A stretch of DNA of 64,000 nt from Pyricularia pennisetigena (GCF_004337985.1 NC_043740.1:5105233-5169232), one strand, 5' to 3'. Numbered from the stretch's first letter, positions 23,046 to 34,850 are shown. Made by a program: numbers and translations. The notes: generated by a model not told the origin, from the sequence alone.

Positions 23046-23488
23046 TATTACGATCAAGGTATCGGGTAACCTGTTCTTAGGGTAAAATACAGTGGGTTAA
23101 AGCAACTGAACGTCTGCATTAGGTAACTGGGGTTCCTTAATAACTGGGGTAAAATTATAATCAATTCCTGGGTAAATAATAAATTAATTACTCGTAAACA
23201 ATTTTAAACTAAATTCTATTTATATAGTAATAAAAAGATCCTTAAATAGTCCGTTATCCTGGATATAATATATATAATATATCCCATAACCCGCATATTA
23301 TTTGTACTGCTATAATTAATATATAATATATCAATTATATCGTTTTTTTAACGGTTACGTGGGGTGACGTAATTTTTTATATAATTCTGTTTCCTATCCG
23401 TCGGTATTTTCTTTGGTCGAATGTTGTTAAAAAGGGTATAACCCCGCTTGGGTTTATTAATACCGACCCATTTTATTTGGTCGTAATA
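23046..23488 (-). repeat. Gypsy 3' LTR, copy 2
   Basis: It starts TATTACGATCAAGG and ends GGTCGTAATA on the plus strand, the reverse of copy 1 LTRs. It is 443 bp. The part ATCAAGGTATCGGGTAACCTG is nearly unmutated. Confidence 0.87.
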
Positions 23489-24355
23489 TCAGGTCTCCTT
23501 TTCCTAAACCAAATCCTTTTAATTTTTAAATAATTTATATTCCCTTAATTTTTTGCTTTTATTTCCATACTCTTTTTTTGCTAATTTTTTTACGCCATAT
23601 CCAATCGCGTAATTAAAATTCGTGGTCGTACGTCCACCGTTCGTTGCAACAATTTGTTTTTTATACTTTTTTCTTCGGCGGTCGAAATGCTTTTTTATTT
23701 TGTTTACGAATCGCAGGGGATCGCGAAATACGCTATATCGCTTCGGGATTCCTTTCGTTATATCGAATATATTCGTTTAGGTCGTTCGCGATACGATATT
23801 ATAAATATTTCCCGAAAACAATTGTATAAAATCGCGGCCTAGTATTTAAAATTTAAATTTAAATTGGAAACGGCGGAAAAAAAAACTCTTCGATTGCGTA
23901 AATATAAAAAAATATAAATTAAAAAAATAATAAAAGCGGTTCGTGGTAATATCGGTAATTTGGAGGAAGTGGATCGAATCGAGCGTAAAAAAACGAAATA
24001 GGAGGAACGGCGGCGATCGGCCGAAATTTTTCCGAAAATATTTTTGGAATCGTTTTTTCCGGATTCCAATTTTGCCTGGAATTCGTTTTTCCCAATAAAT
24101 TTTTTAAATTTTTTTTTGTTGGATAAGATAAATGTTTTTGCGCAATATTCGGTCGGTGAATTGCTTTATTCGTATATTTTAATTTATTATATAAATTAAT
24201 CGTCTTTTTGTAAATTCGTTTGGTGGTACAATTTCGAATCCTGGTTAATTCTTAGCTTTTAAAAATAATAGGTGGTATTTTTTCAGGTTTTTCTTTTTTT
24301 TTAACTAATTTGTTAGTAAATTTAATTTTTAATAATATTAACGGAATAGTTCCTG
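23489..24355 (-). other. Gypsy 3' region, copy 2
   Basis: This is the counterpart of 13966-14825 of copy 1. A minus-strand open piece (23839-24069) and plus-strand shadows occur. No domain was recognised. Confidence 0.45.
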
Positions 24356-27300
24356 GCAATTTTGGAAGTGGTTAGAAGGTTCCCAATTATTTTTTTTGTA
24401 TTTATAATTTTCCTATTTAATAAGGTATTTTGTTTTACCGTGGTTACGTTTATAATTTAATATTTGTTCGACGTCGTATATTTTTTTGCGTTAATTTCGA
24501 TTTTTTTTATATATTGGTACCGGGTGGTGCTGGTTCCAATAGTAATACGTGGAACGTTGGGTGGATTTCTAAGATTTTTGGTAATAATAATTTATAATTA
24601 GTTTCGCTCATTTTTTTATCGATTTTAAAAAATCCAAACTTTTTAAAATCAAATTTGTTATTTGGTCGTTGTATTTTGATATTGCGTCGAATAAAATAAG
24701 CGCTATTTCTTTCCTGGAAGGATGGTTCTTTTATCCGATACTGGTTGGCGTATTTAGTTATTTTTTTTCGTACAAATTTCAATTCCTATTGGAGTTTTTA
24801 ATAAAATTTTCGTAATTCGTTTGCTTATTTATCGGTTCGTAGGGCCGTAATCGTGGTTTTTGGTTTTCCATATACCGTAGGGTTAAATCCGTAATTGGTA
24901 TAAAACGGGGTTATTTTAATATTTTCATCTTTTAAACTGTTATATACGAATTATATTGTAGGTAATAACCGTACCCAATTATCCTGTTTATGGTTTATAT
25001 AGGAGTTTAAATATTGTTTTAATATCTGGTTTGCTCGTTTGATTTGTGCGTTTATTTATAAATAAAATGCTGTAAATAATTTATAATTGGTTTTTAATTA
25101 TTCCATTGAAAATTTCCAAAACTTTAATATAAAAAGTTTATCTTTATCCGTACTAATGTTTTTTGGAAATCCATAGTTATTGACAATTATTTATAAAAAT
25201 ATATAAAAGATTTTTTCGGCGTTACTACTCTTTTAATAAAGTAAAAAATAGGCGTATTTAATAAATTTATCCATTATAATTAATATATTATTATATTTAA
25301 TTTTAGTAAATAATTCTTCGGAAAATGGTAATTTGACGATAAAATCCATTATAATGGTTTACCAAATTTTATTAAGGGCTGGTAAAAGCTATAAAAACCC
25401 GTAAGGTTTATATTTGGCGGATTTGTTTTTTGCGCAAAATTCGCAATTTTTAATAGTTTTTCGTACTTTTTATCGTATTCCTTTAAAATTATAATGCTGT
25501 TTTAACCGTTTCTATGTTTTAAAAATTCTTTAATATCCGCAAACTTTACTTTCGTGGATTTTCCGTATTTTTTTTGGTATAATTACCGTATTGGTCGTTA
25601 TAAAATTTCGGTAAACTGGTAAAAGGTTTCCGTTATCGTTTACCGTAAAAGTCTTCCGTATCTCCTCGGGTATTATATTTTTATGGTTTGGTTTTTTGCT
25701 AAAAACGTTGGCCCTGCCATTTTCTATTCCTTTTCGGTAAATAATTTCAAAATGGAATTTTAATAGGAATTTTACCCATTTAATTTATCGTTTATTTAAT
25801 ATTTTGCTGGTAGTAAAATGGCTTAGGCTTTTATAATCCGTATAAATTAATATTTTGTATTTAATTCCGGATAATTGTGGTTTCCATTTTTCAAATGTTC
25901 GGATAATAACCATATATTTTATGTGGTGGATTTGGTAATTAAATTCTGGTTTATATAACTTTTGTAAAAAAAAAGCGCAAAAGTATAGGCGTCCTTTTTC
26001 GTTTCGTTGGTTAAATTGTCCTCCGATTGCGTAAACGGATGCGTCGGTTTCGATTTCGAAAAATTACGTTGGGTTTGGTATTTTAAAAATCGGCTTTTAT
26101 ATTATTGCATTTCGTGATTGTTCGAAAACTTGCTATATTTATTCCGTCCATTGGAATATTAGGTTTTTTTTAATTATATTGGTTAACGGGGTAGCGATCG
26201 CGCCGTAACTTTTAATAAATCTTTTGTAAAAATTTACGAATCCGAAAAATGCCCGAACGTGTTTTACGTTTTATAGTTGCGGCCATTCCCTTATTGTTTA
26301 AATTTTTAATTTTTCCATCCTCATTTCTTTAGGGGCGATAATATATCCTAGGAAATTAATTTGTTTGCTGTAAAAAATGCGTTTTTCGGGTTTAATTAAA
26401 AGTTTAACGTTTTATAGCTTTTGTAAAACTGTGTGGACGTGCTTTTTATATTTTTCCAACGTTTTGGTAAAAAACAAAAATATCGTCCAGGTAAATAACG
26501 ATAAAAGTGTTTCAACATTCGTTAAAAACGTGGTTAATTATAGTTTGAAAAATTACGGGGGCGTTGGTAAAACGGAAAGACATTACCAGGTATTTGTAAT
26601 ATTTTCGTTTAATGCGAAATGCTGTTTTCCATTTTTCGCCTTCCTTTATAGGATTAAATTGTATGCTTTTTTAAAATTTAATATCGTAAACCATTATATT
26701 TAGTAAAACATATTTCGAAATTTTCCTATTAATGGGAGTGGGTAGCAATTTTTAATCATAATATCGTTTAACTGTTTATAGTCCACGCGTAATCGTAATT
26801 TGCCGTTTTTTTTAGTACGAAAAGGATTGGGTATTTTGCTAGTAATATCGATAATTTAATATAACTTTTTTTAAAATCTTTTACGAAATATTCGTTTAAA
26901 ACCTCCATTTGTATCGGATTTAAACCGTATATTTTATGGAATTTTGGTTGGATTCCTTTTTTCAATGGTATTTTGTGGTCGAACGGACTATATTCGGGTA
27001 ATTTTATTTCGAATTTTTGGCTAAATAGTTGTGTATAATTTTGGTATTTTTCTGGGATTTTACCGTTTTCGGTTTATTTTTTCGTAATTTATACTATATG
27101 GTTAAGTAGGTTTTAACCTGTAAATAATCGCTTTTTTTCCGATATTAGCTCCGGGGTTAATCGTCTTTCCTATAAATACGCCATTTGTTTTATTTAATCC
27201 CTCCGTACCTTATATTTCCTATATAAACCCTATTATATTGGAAATCGTTTAATAATTAGGTGCTTTTCCCATCAAATTTGGCCTATAATCCAATTTATCC

Positions 27301-27650
27301 GGGGGTTGCTCCTTTTAAACCAAAAGATTCCTAAAATTATATTTTTATTCCCTATTTCCGTAATATCCAAAATAATTTATTTTTTTCGTTTATAGTTTTC
27401 CATCCAAAGGTGTACGGTCTTTGTTTCGATAATACCGTTCCCGTATAAAATTACCTTCCCTTTTACGGTTTGTAATCGATATAATTTTTTCTTTTATTAC
27501 CAAAATATTCGTCGCTTTTTCACGATTTTTGGAAAAATGTAATTATTTTATACTCCGCTGTGAAGGAGCGTTCGTATACGTTTTCCATTAAATCGTATAT
27601 CTAGGAATATATACTTGTGTATTGTTTTCGTGGTTTGCGTGGCGTTGAGG
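24356..27650 (-). pseudogene. Gypsy pol (protease to chromodomain), copy 2
   Basis: On the minus strand: protease end near 27340-27290 (ILGIFWFK-like), RT from about 26965 with the open piece KGIQPKFHKIYGLNPIQMEVL at 26965-26900, catalytic IYLDDIFVF near 26490-26460, and RNase H near 26080-25740. Integrase follows at about 25560-24640, with the MDFIVKLPF first-Asp motif near 25350-25320. The chromodomain lies at about 24480-24360. The 24507-24782 piece is still open for 91 codons (end of integrase). Like copy 1 it is dead through RIP-type stops. Confidence 0.83.
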
Positions 27651-29560
27651 GTTTTTTATTCCGTTTTTGTTACTACCGTCTGGTACTTTATACCGTTTAA
27701 TTGTTTTAATTTTTTAATTTGCTGGATTCGCGTCGTGGGTCCTTATTTGTTTTATTTCGGGGCGTATAATTGTTTTTAATTTTAACTTTATTAACTCGGT
27801 ACCCTATTGGTGCAGGCGTTTTTCGTGCGTTTGTAGGTATTTCGTTATTTTTAACGTTGGGGTTCCACACGATTTTGGTTATGGGTACGGGTCCTGGTAA
27901 TTGTAATTTTGTTTCGTATTATACCTGTGCTTTGGCTAATATATATATTTTGCAAAGGTTTCAGGTGCATTCGTACTATGGAAATTATTTTTGGTTATAA
28001 TATACTATAAAATAGTCGTTATAAAGGGTAAAAACTACCGCTAAGTCAGTAGTAAATCTTATTTTAATTTCCCAATTGGGTAATTTAATAATGGTATATA
28101 TTATGTGGATATTTATTATTTTACGTCGTCGTGGAAAGAAATCGTGGATTATTTTTTTATTAAAATGCAATCCGCGATGATTTTTAAAACATTTTGCTTA
28201 AAAAGTTTTTATATGTTTGGGATATTTGGTATCCAAGGTTGGGTGGTTTCCGAAAATTGGATCGATTAATTTTATAGGGTTTTATATTTGTATTCGAAAC
28301 AATATTCCGGGAAATTGCACTAATTAATCGTTTCGGTATAAATCGATAAATTTTTTCTTATATATATAAGGGTTATTTTCCCTTATTGCATTATATAAAT
28401 TTGAAAATATAGTTTGTTTTCGCTAGATTCGTCTTTTAACTCGTTATTAGATTCGTTCGTTGGGGTTTGTTAAATTATCCGGATACGGTGGGTTTGTCCC
28501 AATAATTCTAATTTTAATTTTTTTAAAATATTAAGTTCCGTAGGTTCGCGCAATTCGGCGTTTTATTTACGTAATTGTACCGGTGGTTTGGTTTCAATAA
28601 ATACGCGGTTTTTTACTGCTAAGGTCCAAATACCTTTAAATTTTTGTGGGTATCATTTTACGTCCATTTTTACGCTATTATGGATCATACAATTATTGTC
28701 GTAATATGCGGTCCAGTTTATTAAATTGTGTTGATCCGGTTGTATTTATTAGTGGGTAATGGTATTTAATTTTCGTGGTTTTTTGGAATCGGGGTGTAAA
28801 TCCGGAGTATTTTAGGGATAAAATTTGGTTATATATCCTGGTTTTTCGCATTGAAAACATTTACTATTTTTAGGATTTTTACAAGGTTTTTTATATTGGG
28901 TCGCGTTAAAATCCATAAATCCGTTATATATTCCGTAAAAAATATTATATTAGCGAGACGGTTTAAAGTATTGGTATTTGCGTCCCGTATTAGTTTATCG
29001 CAAAATTGGTCCCTATACGCTACATTTTTCGCGTCGTTCCAATTTTCGTTCGTAAAATCGGCTATCGATTTTAATTGCTAATTTTACGTATTCGGTTAAA
29101 ATATCGGGTCGTTTTTTTTTAATAAATTCGTTTTTGATTTTTTTTCCAAGTCCCGCATAAAAAGGTGCTATTAGGGTTTCGGGGCCCTATAAGAACTTGG
29201 CGGTAATTTATCGAAATTTACTGGTATATTTGGATACCGATTTGGTTTAGGTAAAATATACCAATTTACGTTTAACCGTACGTTTTTCGTCTGGGTTACA
29301 GAATTTTTTTTTAAAATATTATTCGAAATCTCGTAATCGTCGAAAATGCGGTTAATTTCAACTTTACGGTTTTTTTCCTTATCGTGGTCCAAATAATTTC
29401 GTAAAATTGGTTCGAATTAAATAAACGCATCGCTTTTTAATAGCAGAATTACGTAAATAACCTTTTTTACGTTATTATCGAAAATATCCTCGTAAAAATA
29501 AAAATAGGCCCGGGTTCCCGTAAAAAATCCCTGCAGGATATTTGGGGTATTATTATAAAA
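27651..29560 (-). pseudogene. Gypsy gag, zinc knuckle and linker, copy 2
   Basis: The gag core lies at about 29540-29171 (piece at 29171-29392 contains HDKEKNRKVEINRIFDDYE). The zinc knuckle lies near 28860-28800 and reads CFQCEKPGYITKFY, with the same His-to-Tyr and Cys-to-Tyr RIP changes as copy 1. The linker piece IIHDFFPRRRK is at 28170-27985. Shared changes at the knuckle can reflect parallel RIP at the same CpA sites. Confidence 0.72.
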
Positions 29561-29797
29561 TAATAATAAAAAACATTTAATATAATTCCTATTAATTCGA
29601 TTAATTCATTCGGTTATTCGTTCCTGGAATTGTCGATTTTTTATTTAAAACGTCGCGATTATTTAACGCAAAACGTCAGCGTTGGCCGGAGCGTTAATAA
29701 TAAAAAGGGTCTAAGGGGTGGTTTTGTTGGAAAACATTATTTCAGCGATATTATTCGGTATATTTTAAAATAAAATATTAAACAGGAACAATTAAAA

Positions 29798-30239
29798 TAT
29801 TATAATTAAAATATCGGGTAACCTGTTTTTAGGGTAAAATATAATGGGTTAAAACAATTAAGCGTTTGGACTGGGTAATTGGGGTTTTTTAATAATTAGG
29901 GTAAAATTATAATTGATTCCTGGGTAAATAATAAATTAATTACTGCTAAATAATCCTAAATTAAATTTTATTTATATGGTAGTAAACGTGTCCTCAAATA
30001 ATCCGTTGTCCTGGGTATAATATGTGTAATATATTCCATAGCCTGCATATTATTTGTTCTGTTATAATTAATCTGTAATTTATTAATTATATCGTTTTTT
30101 GGCGGTCACGTGGGGTTACGTGATTTTTTATGTAATTCTATTTCCTGTCGGTCGGTGTTTTCTCTGGTCGAGTGTCGTTAGGAGGGGTGTAGCCCCGCAT
30201 GGCCTTATTGGTACCGACCCATTTTGTCTGGTCGTAACA
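29798..30239 (-). repeat. Gypsy 5' LTR, copy 2
   Basis: It is 442 bp, starts TATTATAATTAAAATATCGGG and ends GGTCGTAACA on the plus strand. The start is far more RIP-mutated than in the 3' LTR, but the end is clean. Confidence 0.87.
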
Positions 30240-30244
30240 TAATA

Positions 30245-30974
30245 ATACCAATGCAATAATTAGGGTGCAAATTAAAACCAACGCTGGAAATGTTAATATT
30301 TAGGATATAAACGTTAAAATTGGAGCTGGAATCGGTAAAATCGGAAACGGTTTTATCGCGTTCGGCTTGGGACTGGCCTAAACGGATAATAATTACACCG
30401 AAACTTATCCTTTCCAAAATAAAAACAATACAATTAAAAAAAGTTGTCAGGTATTTTAAAAATTGTTACAATTATTACAAAAACGGAAAAATAATAGTTA
30501 TTATAGTATTTATTATAATCCGAAAACATTCGAAATTGTAACAATTGTTACAATAATTATGGGGAAGGAAAGAAATTATAATAATTATTACTATATGGCC
30601 AATTTATTTTTAAATCCAAAAATTAAACGTTATAACCAGGACGCGTTGACCCTTTTCTTTTCCTTTATACAAATTTCGACCACGCAGGTAATAAATAGCG
30701 ATTGGTTTAATATAAAATAAATTATTTTAACCCTCCCCGACGGAGGTAACGTTTTAGGATTAGTGCAAATTTTCGAGTGAATTCAATTAAAGGGACCGTC
30801 GCCGCTATATTAAATTAAAACGTTTACAATTACCGATTTAAAGCGGGTTTTTCCTTCTTATAAACTTTTCTTAAAATTTTTCAGACGTTGCGGTATTTGG
30901 CCTTGAAATCCACTCCTTTTAACGCCAGAATTTTACCCAATTCCGCCGAATTAACATCCCGGGTATCGTTTTCG
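30245..30974. other. Unassigned stretch, continuation of the gypsy target
   Basis: Low-complexity AAT/TTA-rich segments (30450-30600) and short open pieces with no recognised family. It joins 20432-23045 when the gypsy element is removed. Confidence 0.35.
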
Positions 30975-31400
30975 GCGACCCGTGGGTGGGTTGAATTTTT
31001 TGTGGGGGGCCCGGCCCGGCCCAAAATGAACGCGGGTTTTCTTGGCAACCCGCGGGCCCCCGTGAAAAACCCGTAAAAATAAAAATTTGTTATATTTGAT
31101 TTAATAATTTCATTAATTAAAATAAGAAAAATTCAAAAAAATGATAATTGAAGTAAAAAATATAAAACATATTTGTTGAGTTTCATTTTATAATTAAAAA
31201 AAAAGAAAATTATTTTTTATCTTTTTTAGATACTTAATATAGAATAAAACCCGCGGGTTACCCAATTCGAGCTGAGCCCGCCACCCCGCGGGCCCCCATT
31301 AGCCCGCCAAGAAAACCCGTGGGCTATTACGGGCCCCCGCCCAGAGCCCATGGGATGGTGGGCCGGGCTGGGCTAAACCTGTTTTCGGGTTTTGGAATGC
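30975..31400. mobile_element. GC-rich inverted-repeat element (MITE-like)
   Basis: Two very GC-rich arms (30975-31076 and 31241-31400) flank an AT-rich core (31077-31240). The arms share inverted phrases. The left arm has GCGGGTTTTCTTGGCAACCC and GGCCCGGCCCGGCCC. The right arm has GCCAAGAAAACCCGTGG and GGGCCGGGCTGGGC, their near reverse complements. No protein is encoded. The exact ends and target duplication were not resolved, so the superfamily is open. It stands out because RIP has not removed its many CpG and CpC sites. Confidence 0.55.
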
Positions 31401-31634
31401 CTTAGTATGGAAATGTTGTAACTTCGATGAATGTTCGGTAACGAATAATATAGGCGGCATCGAAAATCATATATGGTATTATACGTATAATATTTATTGA
31501 ATTTTGCTAATGTTGGAACGTTCGTAAAAATCAACAATGACACGGTATATAGACATATGGTGACGTTAACCGGTATAAAATATGGTTTGGAAAGGTGCGA
31601 TAAAGGAGAAAATATAAATCCTCCAACTTAAATG
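31401..31634. other. Unassigned non-coding stretch
   Basis: No gene or repeat was recognised. Composition is less extreme than in RIP-degraded transposons. Confidence 0.3.
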
Positions 31635-31875
31635 GAAATCAACCCGTTCAAATGTAAGTCTATCAGCAAAAATGTAAGTCCATCCGTTACAATGTGAATC
31701 CACCAATTAAACATGTAAGTTTACCAATTAAAATGTAAATATATTCGCTAATATATAAATTCACCCGCTAATGTGTAGGTCCAAGTGAGATAACATGTAA
31801 ATTAACGACTTGAAATAAAAGCTTAAATGGGACGGAGTATAAATCCACCAATTAACATATAAATCCAAATGGCCT
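31635..31875. repeat. Degenerate short tandem repeat
   Basis: About nine diverged units of roughly 20-27 bp built on AATGTAAGTCCATCCG (variants AATGTAAATATATTCG, CATGTAAGTTTACCAATT, GTATAAATCCACCAATTAA). The array is old, given its substitutions and uneven spacing. Confidence 0.6.
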
Positions 31876-32555
31876 CACTACGTTAGCTAAATTTGGTAAC
31901 ACCTTGGGATCTGCGGTAAACCAAAACATGTTAATTTACATATGTATACTCACGTCCATAGAACATAACGAAAAAAGTAAAATACGGTAAACGCCCGTCA
32001 ACGGAAAAAAATGATAAACAAATTAAAACGCGACCGTAACCATAATCAAGAAGTAAAATTTGACAACAAGTAAATTCCGTTCAAAATAAAAGAAAATAAA
32101 AAACGATCAATGCCCGCCAATAAAAAGAGCGGTAAAAGATATTTAAACGCCCGCGATGGTAACTGTAAGAAGTAAAATTTAGCCGCGGGTATATTGCGTA
32201 CGTATTATGGAGTTATTAATATGGTTAGTGGATAAGAACGGACGTAATTTACGCCCTTTAAAAATTAATCCCGCGGCGGAAGTTTAGAGGAAATATATAT
32301 TCATTATATAGTTTTCACATTTTAGAAACTATACCGTAGCTGGTATCGGACGGGGGAATGCGGGTTATAACATAGATTCGCGTTTAAAACGTGTATCACG
32401 TAATAAAATATCAGCGCGGGTTAAGGGTATTATATAAAAGGGCACAATATTACCATAACACGGATAGTTATACCTTGCCTCCTTTTTTTCTTTGAGGGTT
32501 AAATAGAAAATTAAGCGAATCGATAATACCTTGATAAATTATACATCTATATATA
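31876..32555. other. Unassigned non-coding stretch with a weak direct repeat
   Basis: A phrase AGAAGTAAAATTT recurs at about 32049-32061 and 32169-32181 with similar surroundings (ACCGTAACCATAATC / ATGGTAACTGT), an old direct repeat about 120 bp apart. No ORF of note. Confidence 0.35.
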
Positions 32556-32559
32556 AATA

Positions 32560-33074
32560 GTAGCGAAACATGTATTCTATACGATAATTATATGCATTTA
32601 CAACCGCTACATTAGCTAGAGTCTGTATTATATAATGTAATAACTCTTGAACATTATATATTGTTAGTTGCCACCAAAATCTTAACATTAACATTTATAT
32701 GAAAAATTGAAAAACCGATTCATTTTTGAATATTTCAAATTATAATAGATATATTAATGGTTTGTACACCGAAAGAAATGGTAAAATTCCAAATGATATA
32801 CCGCAGGCTACCTCATTTTACACCGTTTCTAGTTATGTTTATGCTAGAATATTTACTTTTAAACAGTGGTTACAAAATTAAGTTCGCGTATATAATGTAA
32901 ATATAATGCCAGTATAGTGCGCATACTTTTTACCAACGGCGCAATGCGGCAAAGTATCCTAAAATTAAAAGGAGAGCGATTTTTTCGAACAATGTAATTG
33001 GTCAAATAAAATGTGGTTGATAGGTATAAAAAACGTGCTGACCCCGCATGGCTTTAATTTAAGCACTGAACCTA
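32560..33074 (-). repeat. Diverged MULE-like family fragment
   Basis: Its right end (GGCGCAATGCGGCAAAG, then CAATGTAATTGGTCA, then AAGCACTGAACCTA) matches the end of the minus-orientation copies at 48900-49085 and 54560-54759. Differences are not only C/T, so this is an older or different subfamily copy. Confidence 0.5.
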
Positions 33075-33275
33075 GGGGGAGGATTTCCCTAAAGGGAAGT
33101 AAAGCGGTATTTGGGAGGTATTTTCGCAGGCGGGAATCGATATAATAATTAAAAAATTGTTAATTTAACCCTCAGATAAGCCGTGGCTTCGAGTATTAGT
33201 CGGTTTGCGCAATAATGTCAACTTTCAACTTATAAAAGCTAAATAAATTAGTTTAGCACATATTTTCTCGTTTAT

Positions 33276-33421
33276 AAGGAGGTGTTTATTTGGACACAAA
33301 AATTCTTTTTACTTCTCTACGCTAATCATATTTGACCTTTAGCCAATCCTTGGCTCCTTGTCCCGTAGCATTTAAAAACCAGGGACCGAGTGAAAAATTT
33401 GTGACCAAATAAACCCCCTAT
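33276..33421. mobile_element. Small MITE with ~28-bp terminal inverted repeats
   Basis: The left arm 33277-33304 (AGGAGGTGTTTATTTGGACA...) is a near-perfect inverted match of 33392-33420 (...GTGACCAAATAAACCCCCT). The element is about 146 bp and flanked by TA on both sides, as for Tc1/mariner-type MITEs. No coding capacity. Its right end lies only a few bases from the stop of the small ORF at 33426. Confidence 0.6.
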
Positions 33422-33425
33422 ATAT

Positions 33426-33704
33426 TTATAGAATTGTTGAACCAAAGGTGTCACCTTTCATACTAACCATAATAAAATACCCTTCGGGTAATTTCCCGTC
33501 GCCTTTCTCCGTATTGCAGTTAGAGCGAACTTCAAGGATTATTCTTTCCCCATAAACTTCCAAAACAGTTGTAGAACTTTCACGTATATCGAGAACTTCA
33601 ATGGCTTGCCGAGGGTGCTTAAAAAGGATAGCCTGGCAAATCCCAACACTTTCGCCTTTTAAAGGTAAAGGGTGTATCAGTTTAAAAACAGAGTTGTTCG
33701 ACAT
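33426..33704 (-). CDS. Small hypothetical protein (92 aa), not RIP-damaged
   Basis: The frame is open for 104 codons, 33740 to 33426. The chosen start is the internal ATG at 33704-33702, because it sits in a strong fungal context (TTCACCATGTCG); the upstream in-frame ATG at 33740 would add 12 residues. The product begins MSNNSVFKLIHPLPLKGE, and has mixed beta-like hydrophobic pattern (TTVLEVYGERIILEVRSN) and two cysteines. No signal peptide, membrane segment or family was recognised. Base composition is balanced and glutamine codons survive, unlike most of the window. It could be a real small gene, or one exon or fragment of a larger gene. A MITE abuts the stop codon. Confidence 0.5.
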   Translation of the reverse strand: MSNNSVFKLIHPLPLKGESVGICQAILFKHPRQAIEVLDIRESSTTVLEVYGERIILEVRSNCNTEKGDGKLPEGYFIMVSMKGDTFGSTIL

Positions 33705-34141
33705 GGTGAAGTTAAAAATTGAAAATCGAAATGAAATCAAAAAAAAAGCAAAAGGTTTTTATAATAGCTCAAAAATGCGAATAGTATTGAAGAGGAAGCT
33801 AATACGATAGTAAGAAGTAGTTGTTAAGGATTTTACCTAGTATTTATATTTTAATACAGGATCTAAATAAGTACTTGAATAAAGTTAATTTGACAAGCTA
33901 TTATCAGGTCTTCAACCTAGTTAGATTAACGTATAATCTGCGAGGTAACGGAGGTGATTTGAAAAGTGGATTAAGTGAGAAAAGTCTAAATGCCATCTGT
34001 CTATAATTTAAATAGATTTGAAATTTAATAACCGTTAATATATAAACTGGATTTTTGAAAGTAAATTAAATTATACGATAAAAATGCAGGTATTGCTTTT
34101 AATGAGATTACTGTTTATAGATGTTGCAAAGCATATAATAA
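33705..34141. other. Ordinary intergenic stretch upstream of the small ORF
   Basis: Not RIP-like and not matched elsewhere in the window. It would hold the promoter of the 33704 start if that gene is real. A short open frame on the plus strand (33821-34006) has no recognised motif. Confidence 0.35.
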
Positions 34142-34580
34142 TGTTACGATCAAGGTATCGGGTAACCTGTTCTTAGGGTAAAGTACAATGGGTTAAAGCA
34201 ACTGAGCGTTTTAACTGTGTGACTGGGGTTTTTAATAACTGGGGTGAAATTATAATTGTTTTCAAGTAAATATTGAGGTTAACTGGAGTTTAATTGCTGC
34301 TGAGCAATCCTAAAATCGAATTTATTTATATGGTAATAAGCGCGTCTTATATAAACTATATTTCCAATGTGATCTCTCCTAATCTATTTAATCTATAATT
34401 CCCAATCAAGGTTTTACAAATTAACCGAGATTATTCCTTGGTGGTCACGTGATGTTACGTGACTAGGTCCTTATATAATCCTGTTTCCTGCCGGTCGGTG
34501 TTTCTTTGGTCGAATGTCGTTAGGAGGGGTGTAACCCCGCCTGGCCTCCCTGGTACCGGCCCAACTGTCCGGTCGTAACA
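34142..34580 (-). mobile_element. Solo Ty3/gypsy LTR
   Basis: Starts TGTTACGATCAAGG, ends GGTCGTAACA, 439 bp, with an exact 5-bp duplication AATAA at 34137-34141 and 34581-34585. It is the same family as the two full gypsy copies, but lacks most RIP changes and keeps canonical TG...CA ends. It is either young or, as a short single repeat, escaped RIP. Confidence 0.88.
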
Positions 34581-34663
34581 AATAAGTATAGCTTTATTAA
34601 GATAGAATCCAGAGGATAGAAAGTCGAGATGGGGTTATTAAATTATCCGGTGATTGTCAAATG

Positions 34664-34845
34664 TAGGAATTGCAAGTTGAACAAATTAGCAAATGGGGTT
34701 GATGGATCCTGTACCGGGCTTACTACCCACCTTGCATTTACAAATATATTAGCTTGTATTTACTTTATGTTAGCTTGAGATTGTCACCAGAATACATGCG
34801 AACCCAAAAATAGTTTACATGCAAATTGAAGCGTTTTTCCATGCA
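34664..34845 (-). repeat. Copia LTR fragment, diverged
   Basis: Phrases AATGGGGTTGATGGATCCTGTACCGGG and GCGAACCC match the reverse strand of the copia LTR middle (e.g. 20165-20300). Both ends are missing, and it abuts the MULE fragment at 34851. Confidence 0.55.
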
Positions 34846-34850
34846 TATAG

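Larger units (their letters stand above)
23046..30239 (-). mobile_element. Ty3/gypsy chromovirus-type LTR retrotransposon, copy 2 (inverted)
   Basis: This is a 7.2-kb full-length copy of the family at 8085-15267, in the opposite orientation. It has an exact 5-bp duplication TAATA at 23041-23045 and 30240-30244. Coordinates of matching features in the two copies add to about 38320, so there are few indels. All domains are RIP-mutated, independently of copy 1 in many positions. Two inverted 7-kb copies 8 kb apart could have formed a large hairpin or recombination substrate. Confidence 0.92.
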
